Translations under genes and position numbers: made by a program
Shown: piece after piece, positions 8,674 to 17,952 of the stretch
Numbering within the stretch: the first letter of the stretch is position 1
Layout: each line of letters starts with the position of its first letter
Assembly: GCA_964469815.1 (NCBI GenBank)
Contig: CAYXZC010000002.1
Location: forward strand, 1-64,000
DNA length: 64,000 nucleotides
Direction: 5' to 3'
Source: MGBC163016 sp964469815
Lineage (GTDB): Bacteria > Actinomycetota > Coriobacteriia > Coriobacteriales > Eggerthellaceae
Notes under the pieces: generated by a model
Database searches by the model: none
Told to the model about the DNA's origin: nothing
What the model saw: the letters and a program-made list of their open reading frames with translations, nothing else

Positions 8674-8749
8674 GCTTGAGAGACATTTGATATGACCCTT
8701 TCTCTCCCTTGACCCTTTGTCTTTGATGTGACCCTTTGTCTCCTCAAGC
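8674..8749. repeat. Hairpin element with internal direct repeats
   Basis: Arms GCTTGAGAGACA (8674-8685) and TGTCTCCTCAAGC (8737-8749) pair with one bulged base. Between and overlapping them are two near-identical 21-base direct repeats (TTTGATRTGACCCTTT core at 8686-8706 and 8722-8742) and a third partial unit TTGACCCTTTGTC. It sits just downstream of ribE. The motif GACAAAGGGTCA on the other strand recalls REP-like hairpins. Confidence 0.55.
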
Positions 8750-8764
8750 TATGGGTTGCCCAGC

Positions 8765-9427
8765 TCAGAAAAAGCCGTTCTCGGCAAGGAAGGATGCGGA
8801 GATGCCGCCGGGCGCATCCTCGGCTCGAGATCCTGCACCGTCGAAGGTCGCCAGCTTCTCCACGTATTTCGCGATGATGTCGCACTCAAGGTTCACGTGC
8901 GAACCGATCTGCAGCTCATCCAAGTTGGTATTGGCCATGGTATGCGGGATCACAGACACGCTGAAACCGGTACGAGCGGCATCGACCACCGTAAGGCTTA
9001 TGCCGTTCAAGGCAACAGAACCCTTCTCCACGATATATCGTAGCGCAGAAGCAGGAGCCGAGAAGCCCAGCACATACGCATTGTTGGCGCGCACCTTCGA
9101 GATAAGATCCACCACGCAGTCTATATGCCCGGATACAATATGTCCTCCGAAGCGCCCATCGCACGGCATCGCGCGCTCAAGGTTCACCCGACTTGCCCTA
9201 ACAAGACCGCCGAGATTGGATCGCTTCATGGTCTCCGGCATAACATCTGCCCGAAACCCATGAGGGCTCATATCGGCAACGGTCAAGCACACGCCGTTCA
9301 CAGCGATGCTATCTCCCACCGATGTGCCCTCCATCACGCGCTTCGCCTCTATCGAGATAGAAGCGTCGGCTCCGGATCTCACGATGCTCGCAACGCATCC
9401 GACCTCTTCGATGATACCTGTGAACAC
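8765..9427 (-). CDS. ribE: Riboflavin synthase, alpha chain
   Basis: A 220-residue enzyme that dismutates two molecules of 6,7-dimethyl-8-ribityllumazine to riboflavin. It shows the expected internal duplication of two lumazine-binding barrels: the first begins MFTGIIEEVG and contains GDSIAVNGVCLTV, the second contains GSVALNGISLTVV; GHIVSGHID lies between. The GTG start at 9427 is chosen because it gives the canonical first residues and GGAGGA is just upstream, within the TTG-initiated longer frame. It follows ribD by 27 bases. No ribBA or ribH follows, unlike common rib operons. Confidence 0.95.
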   Translation of the reverse strand: MFTGIIEEVGCVASIVRSGADASISIEAKRVMEGTSVGDSIAVNGVCLTVADMSPHGFRADVMPETMKRSNLGGLVRASRVNLERAMPCDGRFGGHIVSGHIDCVVDLISKVRANNAYVLGFSAPASALRYIVEKGSVALNGISLTVVDAARTGFSVSVIPHTMANTNLDELQIGSHVNLECDIIAKYVEKLATFDGAGSRAEDAPGGISASFLAENGFF

Positions 9428-9454
9428 ATCTCCTCCGATCAAAGGATCAAAGAC

Positions 9455-10777
9455 CTACGATTCGTGCGATCGATCCCAAACAACGCTGCCCGATACAAGG
9501 ATGTCGCCGTTAAACTGCTCGATCTTCACGTTCTCCAACTGCGCCGCCTCATCGGGCAAAGCCACGCCTTCGCCCGCCACAGCCGATGACGCCTTAGCCC
9601 CACCGAAGATCTTCGGAGCTATGAAGACCTCGACCTTGTTGGGCAAACGCGCATCGAAAAGCGAACCTAAGAGCGTGGCACCCCCCTCAACGTACACGCT
9701 ATCAAGACCCATCTCTCCCAAGATGGCGAAAAGCCGCACGAGATCCGCATGCCCCTGCTCATCCTCACCCACGATGATGATGCCGCAACCTGAATCCTTG
9801 TACGGCGCCAAGGCCGCCTCATCGGATACGCAGGTCGCGATGTATGTGGGTTGCTCAGTTGCGCTCAAGACCACTTGGGCATCCTTCGGGCATCGAAGGT
9901 GCGTATCCACCACGATGCGTGTCGGCTGATGCAGCCCTAGATCCGAAGCGGCACCGTATCCGTCCAATATGCTTCCCAAAGCATCCACTGCGGAATCATC
10001 AATAGGATCGAGGCGCGCGCTCAGCAACGGATCATCTGCTATCACCGTACCCACGCCCACCATTATCGCCGCGTAGGTCGCTCGATCCTCATGGACACGA
10101 TGCCTTGCAGAGCTTCCCGTTATCCAGCGAGATGCTCCCGTACGCGTGGCCACCTTGCCATCCAGCGTGCATGCGAACTTGACCACGATATAGGGCGTAT
10201 GTTCGGTTATGAAGTGAAAGAACGGCGCATTCAAGGCATCGCATTCGTCTTCCAGCACGCCGCATCGCACTTCGATACCGGCGGCTTCCAGACGCGATAC
10301 GCCCCGTCCGGCAACAAGGGGATTCGGATCGGAGGATCCGACCACCACGCGTGCCACATCGGCATCAACCAAAGCATCGCAACAAGGAGGCGTCTTGCCC
10401 GTATGCGCACAAGGCTCGAGCGTCACATATACCGTTGCGCCGCATGTGTCCTCGCCACGACGCGCGCAATCCGCCAAAGCCTCCCGCTCTGCATGGGGCG
10501 CACCGAAGCGTGTGTGATAGCCCGCCCCTATCACACAGCCGCCCCTCACGATTATGCATCCGACCATCGGGTTGGGGTTCACCCAGCCTGCGCCCCTCTT
10601 GGCAAGGCGGATGGCAGCGCGCATGTAGTCCTCATCGCCCAAGATATGCCTGCTACACTCTGCGGATGGGTATGCAGATGGATCGTCGGATGAACCATCG
10701 GATGGATCATCGGCCAGGATATGATCGAAGCCTTCTGCAGCAACGCTATCGGCCACAGCAACACGCATATCGTCCAT
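9455..10777 (-). CDS. ribD: Bifunctional riboflavin deaminase/reductase
   Basis: A 440-residue RibD that deaminates the pyrimidine from GTP cyclohydrolase II, then reduces its ribose. The N-terminal cytidine-deaminase-like domain has the zinc motifs HAEREA and PCAHTGKTPPC (near residues 93-135); the C-terminal reductase domain has ASRWITGSSAR and a late YVEGGATLLGS segment. A roughly 50-residue Asp/Ser/Pro-rich extension precedes the usual start (EDYMRAAIRLAKRG), so translation may begin at an internal ATG. The called ATG overlaps the upstream peptidase stop by one base (TGATG), which favours coupling. No FMN riboswitch was seen. Confidence 0.93.
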   Translation of the reverse strand: MDDMRVAVADSVAAEGFDHILADDPSDGSSDDPSAYPSAECSRHILGDEDYMRAAIRLAKRGAGWVNPNPMVGCIIVRGGCVIGAGYHTRFGAPHAEREALADCARRGEDTCGATVYVTLEPCAHTGKTPPCCDALVDADVARVVVGSSDPNPLVAGRGVSRLEAAGIEVRCGVLEDECDALNAPFFHFITEHTPYIVVKFACTLDGKVATRTGASRWITGSSARHRVHEDRATYAAIMVGVGTVIADDPLLSARLDPIDDSAVDALGSILDGYGAASDLGLHQPTRIVVDTHLRCPKDAQVVLSATEQPTYIATCVSDEAALAPYKDSGCGIIIVGEDEQGHADLVRLFAILGEMGLDSVYVEGGATLLGSLFDARLPNKVEVFIAPKIFGGAKASSAVAGEGVALPDEAAQLENVKIEQFNGDILVSGSVVWDRSHES

Positions 10778-11970
10778 CAGATGACCACCATCTCATGGGT
10801 GGAGGCGGTGAACACATCGAAGCCCTCCTCGCATATGACCCCGAAATCCTCCAAGCGCATCCCGAAACTACCGGGGATATATATACCGGGCTCGACCGTC
10901 ACCACGCTTCCGGACTGCAACGGCTTGTTGTTCCTAGGAGATAATACGGGCTCCTCATGTATCTGGATGCCGACCCCATGCCCGAGCCCATGCCCCATGC
11001 GATCACCGAATCCGGCCTCGATGAGCACCTCTATCGCCCATCTGTGAGCCTCAGCACCCGTAACGCCGACGTGAAGCCTCTCCTCCACCGTTTCATTCGC
11101 GCGCCGAAGGGCATCCCACGCATGCCGCATGGTGCCATCGGGCTTGCCGACGAAAACAGTGCGGGTCATATCAGAGCAATAACCATCCTTCCTGGCACCG
11201 AAATCCATGACGATGCACTCCCCACGCTCTATCCTCTTATCGCTCACGACGGCGTGGGGAGAAGCCCCGTTCGCCCCGCTGGCAACGATGGTCGTGAAGG
11301 CCAGCGAATCGGCCCCGAGCCTGAACATCTCATCGTCAAGCTCAAGTTGGATCTCGCGCTCGGTCATACCGGGCTTGATGAAGCCGATGATGTGCTCGAA
11401 TGCTGCATCCGTTATGGCCTGCGCAGCGCGAAGCTTCTCGATCTCGCCTTCATCCTTGCGCGCACGCAACTGCAAGATGATCCCATCGGTCTCCTCGAAG
11501 GGAAGATACGCCCCTTCGAGCGTCTCTTTGAGACTTTGGCTCGATGCTCCCTGGAGCGCATCGGCGTAGCCTTTCGTGAATTCGCGCTCCATCGCCCTGT
11601 ACTGCGAAAGGGAGATAGAATCCTCGATGGCCAGCAACGGATGCGCAGGCAGCTCTTCTGCGAAATGATACAGATACCGCTTCCACATGGTGAACAGCCA
11701 TTCTGAGAAGCGAACGTTCTCCGAATTGATGTAGATCAAAGTGTCGGCCGCCTCGCGCTCAAGAGCTGTGGCATAACGCGAGTCGGAATGGAGGTATGCC
11801 CACCTCTCGAGCGTCGGTATGAACATAGCATGCGCCTGTTCCTCATCGAACACGCCCTGAAAGCCGGTGAGCCATTCGATGTTGGCGGTATCGCGCACAT
11901 ACATCGCCTGAACCCCGCCAGCGATGAGCACGCGCCTCAGAGCTTGAACCCTATCCTTCGAGCAATGCAT
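10777..11970 (-). CDS. Xaa-Pro aminopeptidase (M24B)
   Basis: A 397-residue metallopeptidase that removes N-terminal residues preceding proline. The N-terminal creatinase-like domain is followed by the M24 pita-bread fold with all metal ligands visible: MDFGARKDGYCSDMTRT (two Asp), GHGLGHGVGIQIHE (His), VVTVEPGIYIPG (Glu) and GMRLEDFGVI (Glu). The start at 11970 is chosen because GGAGG lies six bases upstream; it overlaps the end of aroQ by 20 bases. It lies between the aro and rib genes of a long co-directional run. Confidence 0.93.
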   Translation of the reverse strand: MHCSKDRVQALRRVLIAGGVQAMYVRDTANIEWLTGFQGVFDEEQAHAMFIPTLERWAYLHSDSRYATALEREAADTLIYINSENVRFSEWLFTMWKRYLYHFAEELPAHPLLAIEDSISLSQYRAMEREFTKGYADALQGASSQSLKETLEGAYLPFEETDGIILQLRARKDEGEIEKLRAAQAITDAAFEHIIGFIKPGMTEREIQLELDDEMFRLGADSLAFTTIVASGANGASPHAVVSDKRIERGECIVMDFGARKDGYCSDMTRTVFVGKPDGTMRHAWDALRRANETVEERLHVGVTGAEAHRWAIEVLIEAGFGDRMGHGLGHGVGIQIHEEPVLSPRNNKPLQSGSVVTVEPGIYIPGSFGMRLEDFGVICEEGFDVFTASTHEMVVI

Positions 11971-12379
11971 CAACGGCCTCCAAATAGCCTCGCTTGCCAT
12001 GTCCTTTGATCTTCGCAAAGCAAACACCATCGAAAACGGATATCTTGCGGAATTCCTCACGGGAATCAACATCCGAGATATGAACCTCGACCACAGGCGT
12101 GTCGATGCTCGCAACGGCATCGCGAAGCGCATAGGAATAATGCGTATGCGCTCCCGGATTGTAGATCACGCCATCATAGGCCGTATGCGCCTCATGCAGC
12201 TTATCGATGAGCGCACCTTCGTGATTGGATTGGAAGCAGTCTATATTCACACCACGCTCATGCCCGTAGGCGACCACTTCCTCTTCTATGGATGCAAGCG
12301 TATCCGCACCATAGATGGCAGGCTCGCGGATCCCGAGCATATTCAGATTCGGGCCATTCATCAACAGATAGCGTGTCAT
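11951..12379 (-). CDS. aroQ: Type II 3-dehydroquinate dehydratase
   Basis: A 142-residue enzyme for the third shikimate-pathway step, 3-dehydroquinate to 3-dehydroshikimate. Typical motifs are present: LLMNGPNLNMLGIREPAIYG, with the catalytic tyrosine in the YG segment, NHEGALIDKLHEA, YNPGAHTHYSYALRDA and VEVHISDVDSREEFR. Length is normal. The Asp in the HISD segment (often Asn) is a small variation. It lies 39 bases after aroB and overlaps the following peptidase gene. Confidence 0.96.
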   Translation of the reverse strand: MTRYLLMNGPNLNMLGIREPAIYGADTLASIEEEVVAYGHERGVNIDCFQSNHEGALIDKLHEAHTAYDGVIYNPGAHTHYSYALRDAVASIDTPVVEVHISDVDSREEFRKISVFDGVCFAKIKGHGKRGYLEAVDALLEG

Positions 12380-12418
12380 ATCCTAGATCCTAACCTCACG
12401 TGCCTTTCCCTGCGTTGC

Positions 12419-13552
12419 CTACGACGATGCCCTGGCAAGATCATCCCTGTATGCGAAGTAATCGCGAAGAGCGCTCTTGACCTCATCATCAGGAACCTCG
12501 CATATGCACCAATCGGCAACGTCCTTCACCAGCACGAAGCGCATATTGCCACCGCGCGCCTTCTTATCCGTCCTCATAGCCTCGACGATGTCCTCAGGAG
12601 TTGCATACCAATCAAGGCTCTCAAGTCCGAGCGTATCCAACAGCTCCGACATCGCAAGGGCAAAATCCCCATCGGTCCCGACGAGCCTAGCTCCTAGGAA
12701 ATTGGCGAACCTCATCCCTTCGGCCACAGCTGCTCCGTGCGAGAATTTCCCGTATCCGGCGAGCAGCTCTATCGCATGCGCCAGCGTGTGCCCGTAGTTC
12801 AAGCACTCGCGAACCCCGCGGCTTTCCGTCTTGTCCTGCGATACCACGTTCGCCTTGAAGACGACCGACCTCTCTATGGCGCTCTTCACCACATCGCTTG
12901 CGCGAACAGAAAGGGCTTGTGCGTTCTCCATCATCCAGAAGAAGAAATCATTGGAATCGATAGCAGCGGATTTCGCTATCTCGGCGCATCCGCACCTCCA
13001 TTCGCGATCGTCCAGCGTGGAGAGGGTGTCGATGGATGCGCAGACATAGGCAGGTTGCTTGAACGTGCCCACAAGGTTCTTGCCCGCCGAAAGGTTCACG
13101 GCGGTCTTTCCGCCAACGGAGGAATCGACCATGGCCAGAAGCGTTGTGGGCACCTGCACCACATCGATCCCGCGCATATAGGTGGAAGCGGCAAATCCCG
13201 CAAGGTCGCCCACCACCCCGCCGCCGAGCGCGACCACGAAACTATCCCGTGTGAGCTTCAATGCGGCCATGCCTTCCCAGACCTCATCTATCACTTCGAG
13301 CGATTTCGCATCCTCGCCTGCCGGAACCACGATGTCGCTTACCCTGTAGCCCGCATCCTGCAAAGAGCTCTTCGCTGCATCCAGGTACAGAGGAGCAACA
13401 TTGGCATCGCTTATGACGAGCACGCTGGGCGCATCCTTGATGCCGTCGATCTTCTTGCAATAGGCACCCAGCCCCGACAAGATGCCATCTCCTATGCGCA
13501 CGTCATAATCTTGTTCTCCGGGAATGCCTATGACTATCTTGGTTGTCGGCAT
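12419..13552 (-). CDS. aroB: 3-dehydroquinate synthase
   Basis: A 377-residue NAD- and metal-dependent enzyme that turns DAHP into 3-dehydroquinate. The nucleotide-binding GGGVVGDLAGFAASTYMRG, the signature TTLLAMVDSSVGGKT and zinc-ligand segments (a Glu in CAEIAK, His in NYGHTLAHAIE and in FSHGAAVAEGM) are intact. The ATG overlaps the end of aroK by 19 bases. Length is typical. It is part of the aroE-C-K-B-Q set. Confidence 0.97.
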   Translation of the reverse strand: MPTTKIVIGIPGEQDYDVRIGDGILSGLGAYCKKIDGIKDAPSVLVISDANVAPLYLDAAKSSLQDAGYRVSDIVVPAGEDAKSLEVIDEVWEGMAALKLTRDSFVVALGGGVVGDLAGFAASTYMRGIDVVQVPTTLLAMVDSSVGGKTAVNLSAGKNLVGTFKQPAYVCASIDTLSTLDDREWRCGCAEIAKSAAIDSNDFFFWMMENAQALSVRASDVVKSAIERSVVFKANVVSQDKTESRGVRECLNYGHTLAHAIELLAGYGKFSHGAAVAEGMRFANFLGARLVGTDGDFALAMSELLDTLGLESLDWYATPEDIVEAMRTDKKARGGNMRFVLVKDVADWCICEVPDDEVKSALRDYFAYRDDLARASS

Positions 13553-14106
13553 AGCACACCTTCCTGTTCCAACAGCGCTTGCACCTCGGATGCGATCTGG
13601 TGCACCCCTTTTCCCAAGGTCGACACGTTCGCATCGCAGGCAGATTCATAGAGCGGATGCCTATCGCGAAGGCGCGCTCTGGCAGACTCGATGTCCGAGA
13701 ACAGCGGACGGGAGGACTTATCGCTGATGCGCGAAGAGGCCTCATCGGCATCCACCTCAAGATAGACAACGTAGCCTTTATCCTTCATGATCCGGACATT
13801 GTCATCACGAACGACTATCCCGCCTCCGCAGGACACGAGCATCGGATACTCGCTCTCGGCGAATTCCCGAAGCGCTTCGGTCTCCAATCTGCGAAAGCCG
13901 TCCTCCCCGCTCTCGGCGAAGATGTTCGGGATGGGTCTTCCCGCCTTGCGCTCTATGTACTTGTCCATATCCACAGAAGCGATACCGCACTTGCGGGCAA
14001 GCTTGCGCGCAACGCTGGATTTTCCTGCGCCCATGAAGCCTATGAGGAATACAGGTCGCTCAAGTTCGTAGGCAGTGCGCTTCTTTTGGCAATCGGATCG
14101 CATCAT
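13534..14106 (-). CDS. aroK: Shikimate kinase
   Basis: A 190-residue P-loop kinase that phosphorylates shikimate with ATP. Walker A is GFMGAGKSS near residues 23-31; the shikimate-binding DMDKYIE and CGGGIV segments and the lid SSRPLF are visible. The start overlaps the aroC stop by four bases (ATGA), and its end overlaps aroB, so translation is probably coupled both ways. Length is normal. Confidence 0.96.
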   Translation of the reverse strand: MMRSDCQKKRTAYELERPVFLIGFMGAGKSSVARKLARKCGIASVDMDKYIERKAGRPIPNIFAESGEDGFRRLETEALREFAESEYPMLVSCGGGIVVRDDNVRIMKDKGYVVYLEVDADEASSRISDKSSRPLFSDIESARARLRDRHPLYESACDANVSTLGKGVHQIASEVQALLEQEGVLCRQPR

Positions 14107-15272
14107 CGACCCATCGTGGCCAATCGCGATCTATAGGATTCGATGTTCGCGCGAAGATCCGCCATGGATGTGCATCCGAACGAACGCGTGTAGGCATCTG
14201 CCAGCACCATGGCAAGCTCGCCTTCCGCCACAACAGCAGCAGCCGGTACAGCGCAAACATCGCTTCTCTCACGTGATGCCTCTTCGACTTCGAGCGTATC
14301 CATGTTGATGGTCTGCAGCGGTGTCATGAGCGTGGGGATCGGCTTCATGGCCGCACGTACCACAAGGGGCAAGCCCGTTGTCATGCCACCTTCCAAGCCT
14401 CCTGCGTTGTTGGATGTTCGGGTGAAGTTGAATCCATCCAACACGATGGGATCATGCACCTTCGACCCGGGAAGCTTCGCAGCTTCGAAGCCCAACCCGA
14501 ACTCCACGCCCTTGATGGCCGGGATCGAGAACATAGCGGCGCCGATCCTCGATGTTAGGCGCTCCGATCCATCCACGAAGTTGCCAAGTCCGGGAACAAG
14601 GCCTGTCGCGACCACGCGAAAGGTTCCACCTAAGCTCTCACCTGCGGCTTTCGCGTTGTCGATCGCCGTCATCATCGCAAAGGACGTGGGCTCATCAGGG
14701 CAGCGCACCTCGGAGAACTCTATAGGAGCAGGGTTGTGCAGCAGCTTCTCGAACAGAGTCTCATCCTCGAAGAGCTCCACATCCCCGATGGAGGTCACAT
14801 AGCTGAAAACCTCGACGCCCAAAGCGGCCAGAAATTCACGGGCGATCCCTGTTGCAGCCACTCTTGCTGCCGTCTCTCTGGCACTTGAGCGCTCGAGGAT
14901 ATTGCGACAATCGTCGGTATTGTTGCGAAGCATCCCAACAAGATCGGCATGACCCGGACGAGGCGTGATCTCACGCACCAATCCGGAAGGAGGCTCACCG
15001 AACTGAGCCATGCGCTCCTCCCAGTTCGCCCAATCGCGATTCTGAACCGTTATGGCGATGGGCGCTCCGGTGGTCACGCCGAACCGAACGCCGCTCGTGA
15101 TTTGCGCCGTATCCTTCTCTATGGCTTGCCTGCCTCCACGGCCATACCCGCTTTGACGACGTGCCATATCCCTGTTTACCCTGTCGATGGATATGGCAAG
15201 CCCTGCAGGGATGCCGCTTACGATGGCATTCAACTGCGAACCGTGGCTTTCACCCGCTGTGATGTATTGCAT
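14103..15272 (-). CDS. aroC: Chorismate synthase
   Basis: A 389-residue FMN-dependent lyase that converts EPSP to chorismate. It begins MQYITAGESHG, and carries SGVRFGVTTGAPIAI, the RPGHADLVG segment, SNNAGGLEGGMTTG and the late GLPLVVRAAMKPIPT region, all typical. The ATG has GGGAG just upstream. A 70-base gap separates it from aroE. The gene for EPSP synthase (aroA) and the first-step DAHP synthase are not in this window. Confidence 0.97.
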   Translation of the reverse strand: MQYITAGESHGSQLNAIVSGIPAGLAISIDRVNRDMARRQSGYGRGGRQAIEKDTAQITSGVRFGVTTGAPIAITVQNRDWANWEERMAQFGEPPSGLVREITPRPGHADLVGMLRNNTDDCRNILERSSARETAARVAATGIAREFLAALGVEVFSYVTSIGDVELFEDETLFEKLLHNPAPIEFSEVRCPDEPTSFAMMTAIDNAKAAGESLGGTFRVVATGLVPGLGNFVDGSERLTSRIGAAMFSIPAIKGVEFGLGFEAAKLPGSKVHDPIVLDGFNFTRTSNNAGGLEGGMTTGLPLVVRAAMKPIPTLMTPLQTINMDTLEVEEASRERSDVCAVPAAAVVAEGELAMVLADAYTRSFGCTSMADLRANIESYRSRLATMGR

Positions 15273-15342
15273 ATTGCTCCCGTTTCTTCGTGTTCATCCT
15301 AAATTGTAACGCGAAAGAGAGCTCGCTGCGATTTCTTGGAGG

Positions 15343-16272
15343 TTAAAACTCGGCAGCCTTCCACATGAGGTCGAACATATCATCGAAGGAAAGCTTCAGA
15401 TCGATGCCTGCTATCTCGCATACTATGGTGGCTGATATGACCGCTTGCGCGACCAGCATGCCCGCACCATCGAACGTCCGACATCCGGCACGGCGCGCCG
15501 ATGCGACCATGGCGGTCGTCCCATGGCCGTACACGGTATCCATGACCACCTGCGAGCTATTCAGAAGGGATGTGTCGAACGGAGCCGGATCACCCGGGTT
15601 CATCCCGAGGGATGTGGCATCGATGATGATATCAGCTGCGGCTATGGCCTGCTTCGAGGTGGCATAGCTTCCGTACTTGAAATCCGCCTTCTCATATGCT
15701 TGGACGAAGCTCAAATGACCGTCTGTCGCGGAAGGCAGGTCTATGGCTGTTGATGCGAGGTGATGGTAGTCATCGAGGTAACGCGATATCACCCGTGCCG
15801 CCCTGTCCTTGTCGCGCCCCAGCAAGAGCACCTCACAAGCTCCGGCCTGCGCGCAGGCATGAAGGATGGAAAGCGATGTCGGGCCTGTTCCGCATATGAC
15901 GACATGCTCGTCATTGAAGACCACCCCTTCGCGCTCAAGGTACGCAACGCATCCTTGCCCATCGACGTTATAGCCCACGAGCGTGCCGTCCTTGTTCACG
16001 AGCAGATTCACCCCTTTGGCCAATTGCGCCGTTGCCGCTTTGAAGTCAGCTGCCTCGTAGGCCTCGGGTTTGTAGGGAGTGGTTATGTTGATGGAAAGGA
16101 AATCGCGCGCGCGCAAGAAGCTTTCAGCCTCTTCCACCGTCGGGATGTCCGCGAAATCGTATTCCCATGGAAGGCCGAGCTTCTCGTAGAGCGCATTGTA
16201 CATCGCGGGCGATTTCGAGTGCGATATCCCGCGCCCTAGGATGTAGAGGTTCTCGTGATCGTTGAGGGTCAT
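15343..16272 (-). CDS. aroE: Shikimate dehydrogenase
   Basis: A 309-residue NADP(H)-dependent enzyme for reduction of 3-dehydroshikimate. The substrate site has SHSKSPAMYN, the catalytic lysine lies in NITTPYKPEAY, and the aspartate partner in YNVDGQG (commonly NTDxxG). The Rossmann motif is VICGTGPTSLSIL, slightly off the usual GxGGxxxA pattern. It is somewhat longer than the usual 270-290 residues. The ATG at 16272, two bases past the mltG stop, is preferred over an overlapping TTG. The altered motifs could mean a quinate/shikimate variant, but placement among aro genes supports AroE. Confidence 0.92.
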   Translation of the reverse strand: MTLNDHENLYILGRGISHSKSPAMYNALYEKLGLPWEYDFADIPTVEEAESFLRARDFLSINITTPYKPEAYEAADFKAATAQLAKGVNLLVNKDGTLVGYNVDGQGCVAYLEREGVVFNDEHVVICGTGPTSLSILHACAQAGACEVLLLGRDKDRAARVISRYLDDYHHLASTAIDLPSATDGHLSFVQAYEKADFKYGSYATSKQAIAAADIIIDATSLGMNPGDPAPFDTSLLNSSQVVMDTVYGHGTTAMVASARRAGCRTFDGAGMLVAQAVISATIVCEIAGIDLKLSFDDMFDLMWKAAEF

Positions 16273-16274
16273 GA

Positions 16275-17393
16275 TCAATTGAATGTCGCTTGATGCTGAT
16301 CGTAGGTCACACTGAAGGAATGCGAGCCGTCTTCATTGGTGAAGAAGAACATGTAGTCCGTTTTCTCAGGCGAGCATACCGCTTGGATGGCAGCCAGAGA
16401 AGGGCTGCATATCGGAGTGGGTGGAAGACCGGAATTGGTGTAGGTGCTATAAGGGGTGTTTGCATGCACATCTTCCGGAGTGGGATCGTGACCGACCTCA
16501 TAGGCTGTTGTGGCATCGGACTCAAGATACGGCCTGTCGGATGCCAGGCGGTTGTAGAACACAGAGGCAATGGTGGGCATGCTCTCGGCGTTCGATTCCT
16601 TCTCGACTATCGATGCCAATTTCAGTACATCGTATTCGTTAAGCCCGCGGCTTTGCGGATACGACCAATCTATCTGGGATGTTTCGGCCTGGAACTGATC
16701 GAGCATCATGCGGATGAAGCTCGTAGCATCATCTGTAGGGGAAAGATTGTAGGTCTTGGGGAACAGATAGCCCTCCAAGGAATTGCTCCCCGCCTCTGCG
16801 AGGAAGGGGTAATCCAATGAATAGACCGAGGCATCGGAGGATGCTGCGATAAAGGACTCTGCGGTTATCCTGTTATCTGTAGCCTGTGCCACAGTATCGG
16901 CGATGTTGCTTATCGTGAACCCTTCAGGGATCGTGACCGATGTTCCGGTCGATGAAGGGCCGATGAGCAGCGCTTCGAGAATCTCATCTTGGGTCATGCC
17001 GCCCTTGAAAAGGTATACACCGGGTATTAGCGATCCAGCTGCATTCTTGCTGTTCATAAGATCGACGAACTGACCGGCGTTTGCTATCAAGCGCTCGGAT
17101 GCAAGATCATCCGCTACATCACGTGCGCCTTCGCCTTGCTCGACCGTGACGACCACCTCTTGGCCGTCAGGAAGAAGCTCAACCGTATCGGTGCACGACC
17201 TTACGATCAGGAAAACAGCGATTATCAACGCTGCCAGTATCGCGATGGCTATTATGATCGGCGCTTTGGAGCGCTTGGGTTGTATGGCGCTAGTATCGTA
17301 GGTCTTGAACTGCTGAGATGCCTTTGCATGCGCCGAACGAGCGGCGCGACTGTTCTTTGATGAGATCGGAACTTGCTTTGAATGGAATGCCAC
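16275..17393 (-). CDS. mltG: Endolytic murein transglycosylase MltG
   Basis: A 372-residue YceG-like enzyme that cuts nascent glycan strands at the membrane and is thought to set strand length. A basic N-terminus leads to one membrane segment (IIIAIAILAALIIAVFLIV, about residues 45-63), then a LysM-like part and the YceG domain with the catalytic glutamate in SIVEKESNAESMPTIASVF, plus LESDATTAYE and the C-terminal FTNEDGSHSFSVTYDQH. The GTG start has AAAGG eight bases upstream and lies five bases after ruvX. Confidence 0.95.
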   Translation of the reverse strand: MAFHSKQVPISSKNSRAARSAHAKASQQFKTYDTSAIQPKRSKAPIIIAIAILAALIIAVFLIVRSCTDTVELLPDGQEVVVTVEQGEGARDVADDLASERLIANAGQFVDLMNSKNAAGSLIPGVYLFKGGMTQDEILEALLIGPSSTGTSVTIPEGFTISNIADTVAQATDNRITAESFIAASSDASVYSLDYPFLAEAGSNSLEGYLFPKTYNLSPTDDATSFIRMMLDQFQAETSQIDWSYPQSRGLNEYDVLKLASIVEKESNAESMPTIASVFYNRLASDRPYLESDATTAYEVGHDPTPEDVHANTPYSTYTNSGLPPTPICSPSLAAIQAVCSPEKTDYMFFFTNEDGSHSFSVTYDQHQATFN

Positions 17394-17398
17394 AGGTT

Positions 17399-17824
17399 CT
17401 ACCTTTCATTCGCTGATGATCTGCGATCGAGCCATGACTGCAAAAAGATGCTTGCAGCCACCATGTCTACTTTTCCTCGCATAGCCCTTTCATCATATCC
17501 CATTTCCCTCAATTTGCGCTTCGCATCCGCCGATGAGAGCCGCTCATCTGAGAATTCGATAGGGATCCCTGAGCTCTTCGAAACGCTCTGCGCCATCTCT
17601 TTGATATGCTCAGCCTGATGCCCTGCTTCTCCGGATAGCGTCAAAGGCAATCCGCAAACAAGGAGCTCAGGCTCCCAATCCTCGAGCAATCGTTGGAAGG
17701 ACTTCGAGCACGCCATCACCTCGGCGCTCGGGAGCACACAGATAGGCGTTGCCAGCATCTCGGTGGGATCGCTCACAGCAATACCCGTTCGCACATCCCC
17801 AATGTCGAGCGCCATTATCCTCAT
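17399..17824 (-). CDS. ruvX: YqgF/RuvX Holliday-junction resolvase-like protein
   Basis: A 141-residue RNase H-fold protein. It starts MRIMALDIGDVRTGIAVSD, with LLVCGLPLTLSGEAG in the centre and FSDERLSSADA near the end, the three acidic-site segments of the family. It is proposed to act in pre-16S rRNA 5' maturation (YqgF) or as a resolvase. The ATG at 17824 is selected because GGAG lies six bases upstream, whereas the two upstream ATGs have none. It is between alaS and mltG, a common order in Gram-positives. Confidence 0.93.
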   Translation of the reverse strand: MRIMALDIGDVRTGIAVSDPTEMLATPICVLPSAEVMACSKSFQRLLEDWEPELLVCGLPLTLSGEAGHQAEHIKEMAQSVSKSSGIPIEFSDERLSSADAKRKLREMGYDERAMRGKVDMVAASIFLQSWLDRRSSANER

Positions 17825-17952
17825 ATGCATCTCCATCCCGAAAAGCGACCCAGTGCAAAAGATCCCGACACGCTCGATGCACGAGCCAACGTGATCGGCA
17901 CCTTGGCCTCAATGAACACCATCATGGCCTTGGATGGCACGATCAGCATCAT

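Noticed and set aside
8765..10777. FMN riboswitch control of ribD-ribE
   Set aside because: ribD begins inside the upstream peptidase stop, leaving no room for an aptamer; none is seen in the run.
17821..17952. 43-codon minus-strand frame between alaS and ruvX
   Set aside because: It starts right after the alaS stop, has no ribosome site at a useful distance and overlaps the ruvX start in another frame.
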